A stretch of 64,000 bases of DNA from Rhytidiadelphus loreus (GCA_947034895.1 OX344764.1:37016935-37080934); one strand, 5' to 3'; counted from the first letter of the stretch, positions 1 through 12,950 are shown. Notes: generated by a model not told the origin, from the letters alone. Numbers and translations are program-made.

Positions 1-526
1 GTAGCTCACAATTTTGGGTAGAATAGAGATATTCATTATATATTTGAATTTATTTTAGATGTAGGATCAAGGAATACCTTGCCGCTCTACTAAATTTTCT
101 TACGATTGGATTTGCCCACAAGGATTTGTGAGGGAAAATGCCATTTTGATGGACAGAAGGTAGCACGAGCACTAGTAGAAAATCTGAAATTTTTGTTATT
201 TTGGTCACGTTGATCTGGACGAAATCTGTTGAAAAATTCGAATAGTATTCTTTAAATTAGAGCAAAATTTGCATTACAATGCCTAGAGGAGCTTGAACAA
301 GGTCTTGGACAACCATTTGCCCCAAGTTTGGACCGGGGTATTTCTAGCATTTCTTTGAACTCATAAATCCATCACAATGCATTAAGAGGTGGTGACAGTG
401 AGGGATAACCACCACATTAGATTTAAAAATTTTGAAATCAAATTCAAAGAAACAAAAATATTCAGAAGCTATATCACATAGCTTCAAAAGTCACATAATT
501 TATATGTAAAATGGTTTGAAAAAAAT
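1..526. other. AT-rich sequence, no gene seen
   Basis: No coding region, RNA gene or clear repeat structure is visible here. The sequence is AT-rich and every frame is broken by stops. It leads directly into the foldback element that starts near 527. Confidence 0.5.
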
Positions 527-1099
527 CTCTTTATACGATAAGGGTGGTAGGAAGTAAAACAACTCATGTGGGATATGTTAATTAGAAGTAGGAGCTCAAC
601 CACTCATAGTTAAGTGAAAAGTAAGAATTGTGTTCAAAGTAGAATTTCAGACCTCATTTTGTCATAGTAGATTATTTTTTTTCAAGAAACTTTGAACTAA
701 TAAAAGTTGGTAAATAAATATAAAGTTCATCTCCAAAAATCTGTTTGAGATTTTAAGTCTGAAATCAAAAGTTATGGACAAAGTTCACAGAGAGATTGGA
801 AGGGACATTTTCTTTGACATTATCAAACATCCTCTTTGAACTTTGTCCATAACTCTTGGTTGGAGATTTTAAATCTCAAACGGTTTTTTGGAGAAGAAAT
901 TTAGATTGATTTATCAACTTATTTTAGTTCAAAGTTTCTTGAAAAAAGTTATTCTACAATGACAAAATGAAGTCTGAAATTCTACTTTGAACACAATTCT
1001 TACTTTTCACTTAACTATGAGCGGTTGAGTTTCTACTAATTCTAATTTACATATCCCACATGGGTTGTTTTACCTCCTATCTCCCTCCTTGTATAAAGA
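527..1099. mobile_element. Foldback MITE (long imperfect inverted repeat)
   Basis: The left half (about 527-800) and right half (about 825-1099) are imperfect reverse complements of each other, from an outer tctttatac/gtataaaga pair to an inner arm containing aaaagttatggacaaa. It encodes no protein. The arms of more than 250 bases with a short loop make it a foldback or MITE-type non-autonomous DNA element. A related copy lies at about 46,175-46,670, and the inner arm shares its core phrase with the CACTA elements at 18-19 and 24-25 kb. Transcription through it would give a long hairpin, a typical small-RNA source. No target-site duplication was identified, so the outer limits are approximate. 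Confidence 0.75.
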
Positions 1100-2030
1100 C
1101 CTTCACCTTCACACACGCAAAGTAATTGACTTCTAAAGCAATGCAAGGTAGCTTCCAATTTTTTTGGTTTTATTGGATTTAATGCGTAATTCTTTTAAAC
1201 TATGAATTGTTAAATAGGTATAGCTATTGAAAATCTATTAGAAAGTGATCTTTTGTCGGTGATTCATGATGAGTCGGACATAGCTAACCCTTATTTGTCC
1301 TCCCATGCAAGATTGGATGTACCAAACTGTCCTTTATTTCAGCTTGGTCATAGATTGATCAAGCTTGCCAAAGCTTTGATTTTTAGAGAGATTGTTTTCC
1401 CCTACTCTAAGGCTAGCTGAAACCTAAAAATCTACTGTTCACATTTTGAAAAGGTTATTGTATATGCAAACCATAAATTATTGATAAAAGAGGCTTTGTG
1501 TGAGAGTTTTCTTGAAGCTAGTTCCCTATTAAAAAAATTTAGTACATGTTCCCTAATTTGAAATGTTAAAAATTGTTTTGAACATGTAGCAACTTTGTCA
1601 AGAAAAAAGCACAAAAAATTCAAGTGAAAAGTGAAAATAAATTGTGCAAAAGCCTTCTTGAATCAAAGCATCTCCAAAACATTTTTTCAACTTCAAACAC
1701 TACAATCTTACAATTTGTGCAATCCCCCACTCAATTTTATTTTTCATTTTTATTTTTTTACTACAATGTAATGAAGTAGTCTACCACCAAATCTTGAGGT
1801 AAGATGCAACAAGATTTCATTTGTCATTTTGGAGGGGCTTTTGCCATCTAAAGAACCCATTTGGTTTTTTTTTTGGTGAAACATAGTCAAAAAACTTTAG
1901 GAGTTAACCCCAAAGAACACTAAGTGGAGGTCAAACTATTATGTAAGACCTCCCCTTTCCACACCAAATTCCAAGGATGAATATCTACACTTCTATCCTA
2001 CATAGAAGGATTCTCTATCATCCATTAGAC
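1100..2030. other. Gene-poor AT-rich sequence with a dispersed repeat
   Basis: No gene is recognised. The part at about 1955-2035 (an ordered phrase around ccaaggatgaa ... cctaca ... aggattc ... tcatccat) matches about 9,855-9,925 in the same order, so it is a diverged copy of a dispersed repeat. Confidence 0.45.
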
Positions 2031-2039
2031 ACTTAGTGT

Positions 2040-2535
2040 TCACGGCTTCATTCTAGGGTTAACAATGTTTATGTGGGACTTGAATGTTGTTTGAGTCTAC
2101 GACCTCGTTCTAGGGTTAACAATGTTTATTTGTGTGGGACTTGAGTGTTGCTTGATTGTCGCTCAAGTCCATGGCCTCGTTCTAGGGTTAACAATGTTTA
2201 TTTGTGTGGAACTTGAGTATTGCTTGATTGTCGCTTGAGTCCACGCCTCGTTCTAGGGTTAACATTGTTTGTTTATGTGGGACTTGAATGTCGCTTCGAT
2301 GTCTCTTGATTGAGTCCACGGCCTCGTTCTAGGGTTAACATTGTTTGTTTATGTGGGACTTGAATGTCGCTTCGATGTCTCTTGATTGAGTCCACGGCCT
2401 CGTTCTAGGGTTAACATTGTTTGTTTGTGTGGGACTTGAATGTTTCTTGATTGAGTCCACGGCCTCGTTCTAGGGTTAACAATGTTTGTTTGTGTGGGAC
2501 TAGAATGTCGCTTGGATGTCTCTTGATTGGATAGT
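2040..2535. repeat. Minisatellite, about seven units of 56-79 bp
   Basis: The phrase cctcgttctagggttaac recurs about seven times (near 2050, 2105, 2175, 2245, 2325, 2398 and 2466). Each is followed by variants of aatgtttgtttgtgtgggacttgaatg and a tcttgattgagtccacgg block. Unit length varies because an internal gtcgcttcgatgtc segment is present or absent. No coding potential is seen. Confidence 0.85.
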
Positions 2536-2945
2536 TACCTCACTCATCACGTGCACAGCATAGGTTCAGGAGGCCATGTGGTCAATCCCCCAATGGAAAT
2601 GGAAACCTTTCCTTTGTATTTGTGAGTCTGTGTCTTTGTGGCCGTCGGCACTCTACGGAACAGTAATCCCCCCTGCAATTCAAACAGTGAGACCGGCAAG
2701 GCCTAGAAAGGTATGTGAGCTTGCCATGTCATGTACTGTCAAATGTTTCCATCGTGGGGGGCGTCAAATATACCTGGGAGTAGTTCCATGATTCGCAATG
2801 TTAAGATTCCTCAGATCCTCCCATGTCACATTTTGTCATGTCGGCAGCGTCGTGTGGCTTTGGGGAGGTGGATCTACAGAATCCAGGGGCAGTGACACAG
2901 GTCTCAAGATGCAACTTGGGGACCACTAGGTGTAATGATCAGGAC

Positions 2946-3002
2946 GCAGTAGTATAGTACAGTAGTTGATAGCTGCAATCTACTGTACTACTGTACTGCT
3001 GC
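2946..3002. repeat. Short hairpin-forming inverted repeat
   Basis: The arm at 2946-2965 and the arm at 2980-3002 are near reverse complements (both built from cagta/tactg units), with a loop of about 14 bases. It lies in a non-coding tract. The function is unknown. The low-complexity arms make chance or slippage origin possible. Confidence 0.6.
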
Positions 3003-3039
3003 AACTGCCAGAAGAGGTCGATTGGTCACTCACGAGTAT

Positions 3040-3215
3040 CACATAACATTGTTTACCAATGAGGCAGGGGTCCCTTTTGGGATCCTTGAAAAGGTGACCC
3101 GTACAATGAACAACATTGTCTTATATGGCTGCTCAGCCAACCCCAATTGTGTTATCCCAATTGTGTTATGAGACTCCTCCGTAAACCCCAATCCAATTTA
3201 CTGGTAAGTCCCTCC
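3040..3215. repeat. Dispersed repeat, partner near 36,220-36,395
   Basis: The ordered phrases tgtttaccaatga, ggggt, cctttt, atccttgaaaag, acatggctgctcag/ctcctcag and aagtccctccca occur here and again at 36,220-36,395 in the same orientation, with many substitutions. It is therefore a diverged direct repeat rather than a gene shared by chance. No open frame is conserved between the two. Confidence 0.6.
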
Positions 3216-5110
3216 CAGGTATCTAGCAAAGCATAATTCCCGGCATGGGAGGAGGACCATTGCCTGCTTATACAATACTCCGAGTATTATGCACGGTCCA
3301 AGCTGCTGTTTCTCGAGACTAGGATCCGCGGTCCACCTGAAGTTTAGGCACCCTCCCAAACAGATACTTCAGCGATTCCCTAGCTCCGTATTAGAAAGGA
3401 TGGATATTCTTTAACCTTGCATGATACGTAGAATCATTGAGAAAAGGCTACTCAATTTGGATGTGGTATCCTTTCGTGGAATTCGCAATCTAATTCTGCT
3501 CAAGCGGGCGCTCCAATTATGAGTCACTGGATCTGTGGAATCCGCATGATAGACAATGATGATTGAGGCTTTTCGAATGGCCACGTTGGCACGCCGCAGG
3601 CAGCGCAGGCTGATCCATGCAATTAGCAACTATATATAGGCATAACCTCTCAGATCTTAACGAGTGTATGGCCTTGTCCACCATAGGAGCACCTAAACAG
3701 CATATTTTTGGGACCCTCCAAAATCATGAAAGAATCCCAGTCCACAGTAACGCTTGCATCTCTAGCTTGAGCGTCGGGAATGGGACTCTAGCCCCCCGCC
3801 CCGAGAGTCCTCATTGGACGTCAGCGTTCCCGAAGTGCCTTCGCATTCTGGTTAGCCCCCTCTTTTGCATCTTAAAATATTCCAACTTATCAACCTCGAG
3901 AAGCCCGGCGCCGCGGCGACTGAATGCCACATGATAAATGCACAAACCTTGCATACCATCACTCGGCAGCCGCACCCACCCTGGGTTACCAGTACTTATT
4001 GGTACGCCAGTGCACACACTTGAGAGACTTAAGGGTGCGGCGATGTGGATTTGAGTTTCGATCCATGGGTGTTTGTTGATTAGTTGCTGCTGTTCAAATG
4101 GAGTTAGCTTCGGAGTGTTTGTGAACTCTCCAGCGTTTCGCTATACATCCATGCTGATACTCGGCAAAAGTGGGGGCTGAGTCTGATGAGGGAAACTGTG
4201 AGGACCCCTAGTGCCGGACTTGGCACCATCTGAGTTGTCCAAGTTGCGTTGCCATCAGAGGCAGACCCATGTTACTACGCATCGAGGCCCAAGTCACAAG
4301 CATCCCAAAGTCGACAAAACAACATGTGAAAACATCTGAGCATATCACTGCAGCACAGATTGTCTCCCTCGCATAGCAAAAAGCGATTGTCTAGAAGGTA
4401 TGACGTTCCTGATCATAACCGTAATGTCAGTGAAGCTGTGAAAGTTCTTTCTGCACCTTAGATATTCTTTGCAGATGTAGTTCAGAAGCTGGAGTCCCTC
4501 ACCTTGAACCTTTAATCTAGAACAGAAAGTGTTAGAAAGAATTTGGGACTTAGAAGAGGCATATTTCATATGTTCCCATTTTTTAATCTAAGAGGCATAT
4601 TTTATATCCTTAGAAGTACATTTTCAAGAGCTTTCAATGCTATTTCACACCCCCGATTTGATAGAGAACTGCTCTTGAAATCGGAGTTCAAACTTTCAGA
4701 GTCCATCGAGCTAGTGGATGTCACAAGTTGACCAACTCAGGAGTATCTAAGAAACATCTTGCAGTGAACTTCATGGGAACACATGGGTTCTTCAAAGTCT
4801 TAAATTCCTTCTAATGTTGGAATTTTGAATGCCTAGCAGGCCAGTTGAAATGACAGAACAAAATGGGATTATCGTAGCCGGTCTGAACTCAAATCAGGGA
4901 GCAAGTATGATCAGTGTACTTACGTGGTAGTCGTTGGCAGTACTGATGGCAGTACATCCACAAGGATCACTCCGCATGCTCCATTGCTGTTGGCTTCGTA
5001 GCTAAGTTGAGGTCTTTCTATTCCTGTAGAGAAGAATTAGAAGTGCGAGAAGAGGGAAGTATGATTAATAAACAACTGAGAGTGAAACGCGCGATAAGTA
5101 CAACCAGAGA
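3216..5110. other. Intergenic region upstream of the dioxygenase gene
   Basis: This stretch is less AT-rich than its surroundings and has only short frames without recognisable domains. It includes the putative promoter and 5' leader of the dioxygenase gene. No distinct promoter motif can be defended. Confidence 0.4.
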
Positions 5111-5236
5111 GAGGTGTTCTGGTTACACCATCTAAGTTATCTTCAATCGAATAAGAGGTTTGTTTGTCACCGTTTTAGTCACACCGCACCAACACTGCAA
5201 CAGTACTGTGAGATTCATGAGGCATTCTCATATACC

Positions 5237-7084
5237 ATGCTAACAAAACCTCTTCTATCCGACTTCTATAGATCACCATCTTACTACTTGGACGAAAGTT
5301 GTTGCAGTCCAAGAATGGAGGCGAAGGGCATTTTTCAGCCGCAACAAAATCTTGCGGACTTTATTCCTGTCATTGACCTTGCAGCACTGCAAGACAATCA
5401 TGTTGATGAATGGGAACGCAGGCGTATAATCACAGATATCGCAAAAGCTTGCAAAAATTGGGGTGCCTTCCAACTAGTCAATCATGGCATTGAACTAGAT
5501 GTGATTGAGAAGGCAAGAGTTCAAGCACGTCAGGTGTTTGAATTACCGAACGAAACACGGTGGAAGGTTAAAAGGCCGCCAGGGAGCTTATCTGGATACG
5601 GTAATGGTGCTGTCATCGCAGACGCAGTCAACAAGGAGATAGCATCTGAAGCTATTACCTTTGGGTACCCGCAGTCTGAGGCAGCTGTGATTGCAATGAA
5701 GTTGTGGCCCCACGGCAATCCTGATTTCGGGTAAGTAGAAAGAAAGACTGTTAATCTAAGTCCCTCGCCACACGTCTGTCTAAGAGTATGTAAGGCATAA
5801 GTTAATACCTTTAGTTCCTCAGTCAAATTGCTCAACTTGTACCTGTGTCAGCCAGTCACGACGCTTTACAGGCTCCAACAATTCTCAATCTGCCAACAGT
5901 GGCCAAGTCTTATTCTTCTATTGACCGTCTGAAAATAATTGAATCTATATGTCCAGCTCATGACGTAGAAACTTAATGTGTTAGGTAGAAAATGCTGTAA
6001 TAATGAAATAATTTCTATTACCTGAAGTGATTGACCGAAACTTCGAAAGAATGTTCGCTAGCTCCGCACACTGCATGAAGCGCCTTCGAACAAAATGCAC
6101 ATGAACTGACATTTGGCAGTGTTTTGTCCAAAATAGGCTGAGCATAGACGAGTATAATGCGCACTCTCATAAGCTGGCCTTGAAGATTATGAAACTCATG
6201 GTCGAAGGCCTGGAGCCTCGGGTAAACCCAGCACATTTTCAACCTTACTTGACAGAACAATTCGGAGTGCTGAGAATCAACAACTACCCTGCTAGCAGCC
6301 ATCCAGCACGAGACATCGGGCTTCCACCGCACATAGATGATACCCTGCTCACCATTGTCCATCAAGATTGTGACTCTGAAGGGCTTGAACTATTAAAGGA
6401 TGGCCAGTGGGTGAGTGTGCCAGCACGAAGCGACGTTATGATTGTACTCATGGCTGCCGTTTGTCAGGTACATTCCAACAATTAGCTCCTGTCTCAAGTT
6501 AGATTCTCAAAATGTCTCATATTTTATCCTTGAATGATAAAACTTCCAATGAACACTGGAAGTAGACCCAAATCTTGTCGCTTCCTTGTTCAAAAATATG
6601 TTCTCAGGACAACCTCAATGAAGCACAAGCCACGCAAAAATAAAAGAATTAACATTGTGGAAAATGGAAACATATTCAATCTATGTTTCCTTGCTTCATC
6701 CCTAGAGCTTGACAACTCATATACTTGAGTTTCTGTGATTTACAGGTAATTACAAATGATACCTACAAAGCTGTTTTACATCGAGCAGTTTCCAATCGGA
6801 ACAGAGCCCGGCTTTCCCTGGTGTATTCGGCATACCCCCCAACAAAGATCTCCATCACCTCTGCTCCTGAGTTTGTCAGCCTTGCACACCCTCTCTTGTA
6901 TAAACCATTCACATGGTCCGAGTACTTGTCTGGTCAAGTTAGCCACATCCTCAACCCAATTGATGGCTTACAAAAAGGGAAAAGGGATGCGGAAGCTCAA
7001 AACCAATATTCAAAATCTTCAGGAAATGGGAGTGAACCTCTCCATTTAGAAAGAGGGATAAGGAGTGAAATCAGAAGTTACTGA
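5237..7084 (+). CDS. 2-oxoglutarate/Fe(II)-dependent dioxygenase (DIOX_N + 2OG-FeII_Oxy)
   Basis: Three exons are proposed: 5237-5730, 6137-6467 and 6746-7084, joined by GT..AG introns with matching phases, giving about 387 residues, normal for plant soluble 2OG dioxygenases. The first exon holds the N-terminal DIOX_N region (IPVIDLAAL ... WGAFQLVNHGI). The catalytic jelly-roll carries the iron ligands HxD (His~230, Asp~232 in PPHIDDT) and the distal His~287 (VLHRAVSN), plus the 2OG-binding RxS (Arg~297, Ser~299). The class hydroxylates, desaturates or ring-modifies hormones and specialised metabolites in the cytosol using 2OG, O2, Fe(II) and ascorbate. The substrate cannot be assigned. The start is uncertain: ATG at 5237 was preferred, but 5315 (MEAKG) is equally family-like and the frame is open back to 5114. 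The end of exon 2 (VLMAAVCQ) departs from the usual NIGDxLQ, so that splice site deserves a transcript check. Confidence 0.88.
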
Positions 7085-8960
7085 TTCGGGAGCATCATCA
7101 ATTTCTTGACTAAAGTTATCACAGTGAGACGATTTGCAATTACAGTCTAGGTGGTAGATGATTGCCTAGGGAGCAACTACAATCTTCATAACATGGTAAA
7201 TGTTCAGAGCTCCCTCACACTGGTTGTTACTTGAAAGAAATTCTCCAAAAGGACCGAGCCTCTTCGCTTGAACTTCCATTAAATAAAAAGATCTCGTAGA
7301 AATATCCCAGTACTTACTTAGCATACGTTACGGTGGTCTTGAGACTCACTCATGCAACGAAGGGAATAGAAAAAACACAGAACTGTTGCCGTAAGAAGAG
7401 CTCCCTGCAAAGCACAGTAGTTGCTCCAAACAATGTAAATCACCTGCTAAGCTCTTCTTACGGCATAAACATTCTGAAATATTAGTACTCGTCACTATTC
7501 AGCCATGGGAATTGTGAATTCAATTATCACGTCCAAACAGTGATATAGCAATTGGAAGGAAAAGAAAAGGTGATTGCCTTATCCCTTCAAAAAGTAATCA
7601 AAATGAAAAAGAAACTAAACAAAATACGCAAACAATTCAATTTAGGGCATTCCCATGTAAGATCTTCTTTGCATCCGCCAAATCATAAGATTTATCACTA
7701 CAGTACAGCCTGCGATCTCATCTCTGAGCACAATCAAATAAATAATAATGAGAACACATCATCAACGAGATCAGCAGCTGAGAAACAACTTCCATGCCAA
7801 AACGCGATATCTGTCAGAAAGTCACAGATAGAGGCTCTAAACCTGACAGTCTTGGCAAGAAGGTCTATGAAGTAGATATAGGTTTCATGCGGAACAGCTT
7901 GACGTGCACTCTGAACACGGTTGTAAGCGCCTTCAAAGAAAAACTGCTCTAGCTATAGAGCATGCTTTATACACGTATGATCGTGGGCAACGGGTGGTAG
8001 AAGCTCCAGTTCTGCAAAATTCGTCCACATCCACATCAGGTTTAAGCATAATAATGTCCAGAGACAACCAGAAAGCAACACTACGACACTCACTATCTTC
8101 ACAATGATGAGCTTCGACCCAAGCAACTGTGACCAAAAGAGTACACTACATATTTAGTGTTTGAGAAACAATTGCAATATGAAGCAAGAAGCAAATAATC
8201 TACTACCAAAGTAGCAAGAACCTACTAATCTACTATCACTTCGCTCAAGTGATGATTTATGATACTTCAAGCCTATCTAACAACCTGAAAAAGGAATATG
8301 GATAAATTACCTGTATGAAATTCTGCAATTCTGTTCTGAACTATCAGCCGCAACAAGTTTAGACCTGAGATGGGGTACTCTAATTCAGATGGAGGAATCA
8401 GTTCCCTGTAATTCAACAAGAGGACAATATATGGCGAACTGATCAGAATGGAAACTTGAATAAACAAAAACAGAATCTTAGAAGAATCTCAAATTTCAGA
8501 TCTCGAATCTCAGAAGAATCTTCGAATTTCAGAAGAATCTCAAATACATGAAAACTTCACCTAAAGATGACAAAGAACTAAGACTGATGAAATAGAATCC
8601 TGTAAATAATTAGGATCCATGCACGATGAGAGAAGTTCAATCTAGATTAAACAGATTTTGAAGATGTCGAAACCAAGATTGACACCACATGAAAATGGAT
8701 TTAATACATCGAGGCAAGCTAAGACCTCTTGCTAGAAAATAAAAGAGAACCTAAGCGATCACTCTACTATTACCAGATTAATAAGTTGAAGGTATACCTA
8801 GTATCAGTGTAATATGACTTGAGCTGAAGGAAGTGGAGCTCAAAAGCATCTTGATTTCTCAATCTGAAGAACTAATATCTATTCCGAATCAAACTCAACC
8901 TGCACTCAAAAGAGCTTTTCCAAGAATCAAACGAACGCCAATAAACGGCAGTAGATTGGA
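7085..8960. other. Downstream and intergenic region, no gene recognised
   Basis: Only short frames without family resemblance are present. It contains the hairpin at 7386-7467 and several blocks rich in agaatct repeats near 8475-8545. Confidence 0.4.
7386..7467. repeat. Hairpin with a 16-bp perfect stem
   Basis: The arm tgccgtaagaagagct (starting about 7386) and its exact reverse complement agctcttcttacggca (ending about 7466) enclose roughly 48 bases. The size (about 82 nt) would suit a small-RNA precursor foldback, but the flanking bases pair poorly. It lies about 300 bases after the dioxygenase stop codon and could also be a 3'-region element. No miRNA identity is recognised. Confidence 0.5.
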
Positions 8961-9700
8961 TTGGACACGGCAATGCTGGTAAGAGATGTGCAACGGACGT
9001 CGCAAGCAGGAGGAATACATACTTGCGAGGAGGAGCTCTTGCACAGCAGTTGGAGACGATTTAAACAAAGGTGGAAGACCAGGCAACTCCGTCAACTTCA
9101 CCTGCCTGATATTTCAATCCATTGCTACGAGAAAACCATCTCAGGCTCACTTAACACTATGCACTGACAGAGACATTTAACCTAATTAACTTTATTTCAA
9201 TCTGTCAGTCCAATCGGTTCCACTCACATGTCTGCAAGTATTATCGTTCCCCCTGAACGTCGCACCTCGAAACCCTAACTTACACAACCAAAAACCTACA
9301 CACATCACTCTAGAACTTTGAATTTCAGAGAGATCCAGAATATCTGAGAACCTTCAACTGTGAAAGGAAGCTGACGCTCGAATCCAGATCCCATTATCGT
9401 CGTACGCAGTCTTCAACTTCTGAAACAACCGGGTGATATACGCAATCTTTGACTCCATTAGAGAACACGAAAAAACTCAATGATGATATCAGAAGAGATA
9501 TGACAGAGTGCACATTAAAAAAAAAATTACGACATCACGCAGCTGTCGGTCGATTGCAGCAACGAAACGCCAGAAAGAACAATCCGTCGCGAAGACCAGC
9601 TCGAAGGGATTCAAACGCAACGCCTTGAATCTTTTTTGGATTTTTGCACATTTTTGTTTCACATTTTGAACGAAAAAATTATCAAATGGTCCAAAATAAA
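8961..9700. other. Intergenic sequence, slightly higher GC
   Basis: No convincing coding region. Short frames on both strands lack any domain, and the tract passes into AT-rich repeats at about 9,700. Confidence 0.35.
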
Positions 9701-10040
9701 TCATCTTTTAAATTTTAACCCTTGAACGTCGAATGATGCTCAAAATCATCCTTTTGTATTACCATGTGAATCATTGGTCAAAAAAATAGCAAAAGCACCT
9801 AATGGAAGTCAAAGTACTGTAGGAGATCTTCCATGTTTGACCAATTCCCAATTCCAAGGATGAAGAGTTGCACTTTCGTCCTACACTCAAGGATTCCTTG
9901 TCATCCATCGGATGTTTGGCGTCCGTGCCGACATTCAAGGGTTAAAGAACAAAGAATGAATGAAATGGTAGTTGGATAAAACATTCATTTGGGCAGTTGT
10001 GTGATTGATGCACACCGGTCATCATCCAAAATATGGATGT
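9700..10040. repeat. Dispersed repeat, also present near 1.95 kb and 41.6-41.8 kb
   Basis: The phrase around cccttgaacgtc, the ccaaggatgaag ... cctacactcaaggattcc block and the ggttggataaaac ... catcatccaaaatatgga block match about 1,955-2,035 and 41,735-41,830 (the latter inside an intron of the PP2A gene). It is a diverged multicopy repeat of unknown class. Confidence 0.55.
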
Positions 10041-12616
10041 TGATTTCTCCTTGCAATTGAATTTCCTTCAATTTATGCCAAAATAGAAGAAAAAAATATG
10101 GATGCATTAGATGAGATTTTAGGCTTAAACACAACTGTGAGTTCTTAGACAATGGGGAATAGTAGCAAAAATAAAATTCCACCCCATGCTTGGTTTGCAC
10201 CATAAATGAGTGGGTCTTAAAATTGAAAAGTCTCCCTCTCCAAGCTTCCTTATATGTTGTTCAAAGTCTTCCTTTAGAGATTATAACCTTTGGATTGGTA
10301 TAAACCACTAAGAGGGCATGAAATGAAATAAAATTATTAAAAAATAAAATATTAAAAAATATGTAGTAGTACTTTTCAATAAGGAAAATCAAAGTGACCA
10401 TTTTTAGTCAAACCCACTTCAAGGAAGTGCCTCTAACTATAATTTCAACGACTCAAAATTTGAAGACTTACAATAAACTCCATGTCATTGGGCCTTCTTA
10501 GAGACACGTGACCTCTCACCTTTGGATTTGGTGTAAACAAGGCCTAAATTTACATCACAAAATGTTGAACCACTTGACCTAAGGTAGAAACACCTTGATA
10601 CCACAGTTATACCTAATTTTTATTTCTAGATGGACAATAAACCATCCCTAGACTTTTATTGAATGGTCCTTGACATGTGTCATAAAGTTTTCTCCTCTTT
10701 TCAGTGTAATTAGGTAAGTAGTGAATTTGTCAGAATTCAGATTTGGGTCCATCTACAGGACGGTTCCAGTGGTCTAGGAGACTGCAACTTTAAAAATTCA
10801 TAGAAAATACACACCAAGTCCGAAAAATCTTTTTTTTTTTTTGAAAATTTATGATTTTCTCTCGCTAAAACCACAAAATATTAATTTCTTGAAATGGTGC
10901 CTCCATGCTAAATTCTTTAAACTGACGTTTTTGGGTGCTTCCACCTTATGCACTTCTACACTCCTACATTCCTTATTTCTTGCCAATCTACTAATATTGT
11001 AGCAAGAAGTAAATCCTTTGGTCAACGATGGCTTAAGTGCCCAAACCATTGTATTGATATAGATACAACATGCAGTAAGGTCCATATGTATTAATGTATT
11101 AACCTTAATTGCACCTAAATTGTTCTAATAAGAATCTAAACTTTGTTGATTATTAAATTAACTTTTATTAGATCTTGATGGTAGTCAAAAGGTATTTCTA
11201 GAATTCCTTTGCATGCATTATTTTGGACAATGTATGTATAAGCTATAAATTTTCAAAGTGTTGAAAATAAGTGTCCCAAAATCAATCCTAGATCCTCATC
11301 TTCAAAGGATTTATACTCTAAGTAAGAATCTAAATGGAACGGTTTGGCAAACATGTCACAATTAGGTGCAATTATCTTGCCCATGTTTTCCAAATATCAA
11401 CCTTATATAGGCACTACAAATGGCCTACAATTTTCATGCAATACCAATATCAATTGATACTGCCAATATATGAATATCAATATGTGGTGTTATGAGGCAA
11501 CCTCAAAGAGTTGAGATGAAAGTTGAGAAGAATAGGATTGGCTATAAGGTTTGCAATTGTGGAAGTACTAAATTCCCAAATGCATTATTTTTGGCAATAC
11601 TTTGAGGGTTGATTCTCACTAAGTCTCCAAGTTCCAATTGTACAAGTTCCAATTCAAAGTCAAATTCCAACTTTCATGGATTCTCGGGGAGTGCACTTAG
11701 TTCTACTACAACAAACCACATGCAAACAAGTGATTTTTAATAAATTGTAATTTCAATCTATAATTTTGACCATTGTTTAATAATGACTATGGGTTTCTAT
11801 TGCCAAAATTTCCAACTCAAATAAAATATGAAATGATTTCTAGAAGAGGTTGAAAATGAACTAAAATGGCATGTTTTTCAACTCAAATATAATTATGAAG
11901 AACACATTTAGATGATCATTGAATCAATACTCAATTCAAAATGAGCTTTCAATAGAGAATTATTTTTAGGATTTTTTTTTCATTTTTTAAACAATTTTTT
12001 CTTATATAATATAGGGGTGTGAAAGTTATTTTTCAATTCTACAGTGTATCTTTTTACTTCAAAAATTTGTAACTAATTATTATAAATAAATCAAAATATT
12101 AATAATTCAAAATATAAACTTTCAAAGTAGGAAAATCTATTCATATTTTTTTTAATTTTAATTTCTTTAAAATTCAAAAAGTATATAAGGGATCCAAAGT
12201 TTTGTTCGCACGTGGTTTCCAATGAACACTCTAAGTGCCCCCCCAAGCTAGGACTGTTGAAGGGCAAGAAAAAAAATATTATATGTAGGATTTGGATCTT
12301 CATAGTGCGAAGACAAAATCCCGATTTTTTTCACATGTGTAATGTTGTTATTAGGACATTCATCTTTCTTCAACTTGAATAATTTTTTTCTACCTTTATT
12401 AAACTTTCTTGAAGTCAAACAATTTTTTAATGATATATGTCTAATATCACAAGGGACTCCTATTAAATTTGTGTGGCTGATTGAAACTTTAAAGTGACTC
12501 CTCAAAATTCAATTTGTAGCTTCTTCAAGCCTCCTGGTAACCCCTAGGATTTTTTAGTGCCTCCTAGAGATTCCTAGTTTTCTTTGAAGAAACTTTAAGA
12601 TATACAGTATTAGTAT
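10041..12616. other. Gene-poor AT-rich flank of the MULE
   Basis: No gene, RNA or clean transposon boundary is recognised. The sequence is strongly AT-rich with many homopolymer runs. Confidence 0.45.
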
Positions 12617-12626
12617 GTATTGAAGG
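12617..12626. repeat. Left target-site duplication of the 20-kb MULE
   Basis: The 10-mer gtattgaagg is repeated exactly at 32,783-32,792. Measured outward from the matching inner repeats, both copies lie at the same distance, as expected of a target-site duplication. MULEs typically make 8-10 bp duplications. Confidence 0.8.
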
Positions 12627-12950
12627 GGGGAATGCTGGTATGTGAGCGTGGAGCGTGGAGCAGCGAGCGTGGAGCATGGATCGGTGAGTGGAGAGCGGGA
12701 ATATAAAAAATATATTGAAGAATTAGGAAAAAGAGTATGAAGAAACTGGCAAAAATTTAAGAGAAAATGGATAAATTTATGGTAAAAGTTCATTAAAGTT
12801 TTAGGAAACAATGGATGAAAGTTTAGTGGAAATATGGATGGAAAAAAGTGGATGAAAAAGTGGATGAAAGAAGAGGATGGAAAAATTGAATGAAAATTTG
12901 GATGAAAAATTTGGATGAAAAATTTAGATGAGAAAAAATGGTTTTCAATC
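12627..12950 (+). repeat. Left MULE terminal inverted repeat and subterminal array
   Basis: The outer 28 bases match the right end in inverse orientation. They are followed by repeated gagcgtg units and then by about a dozen GGATGAAA-type units down to about 12,945. The array is purine-rich on this strand, the mirror of the pyrimidine-rich right array. Such arrays are typical transposase-binding regions. Confidence 0.75.
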
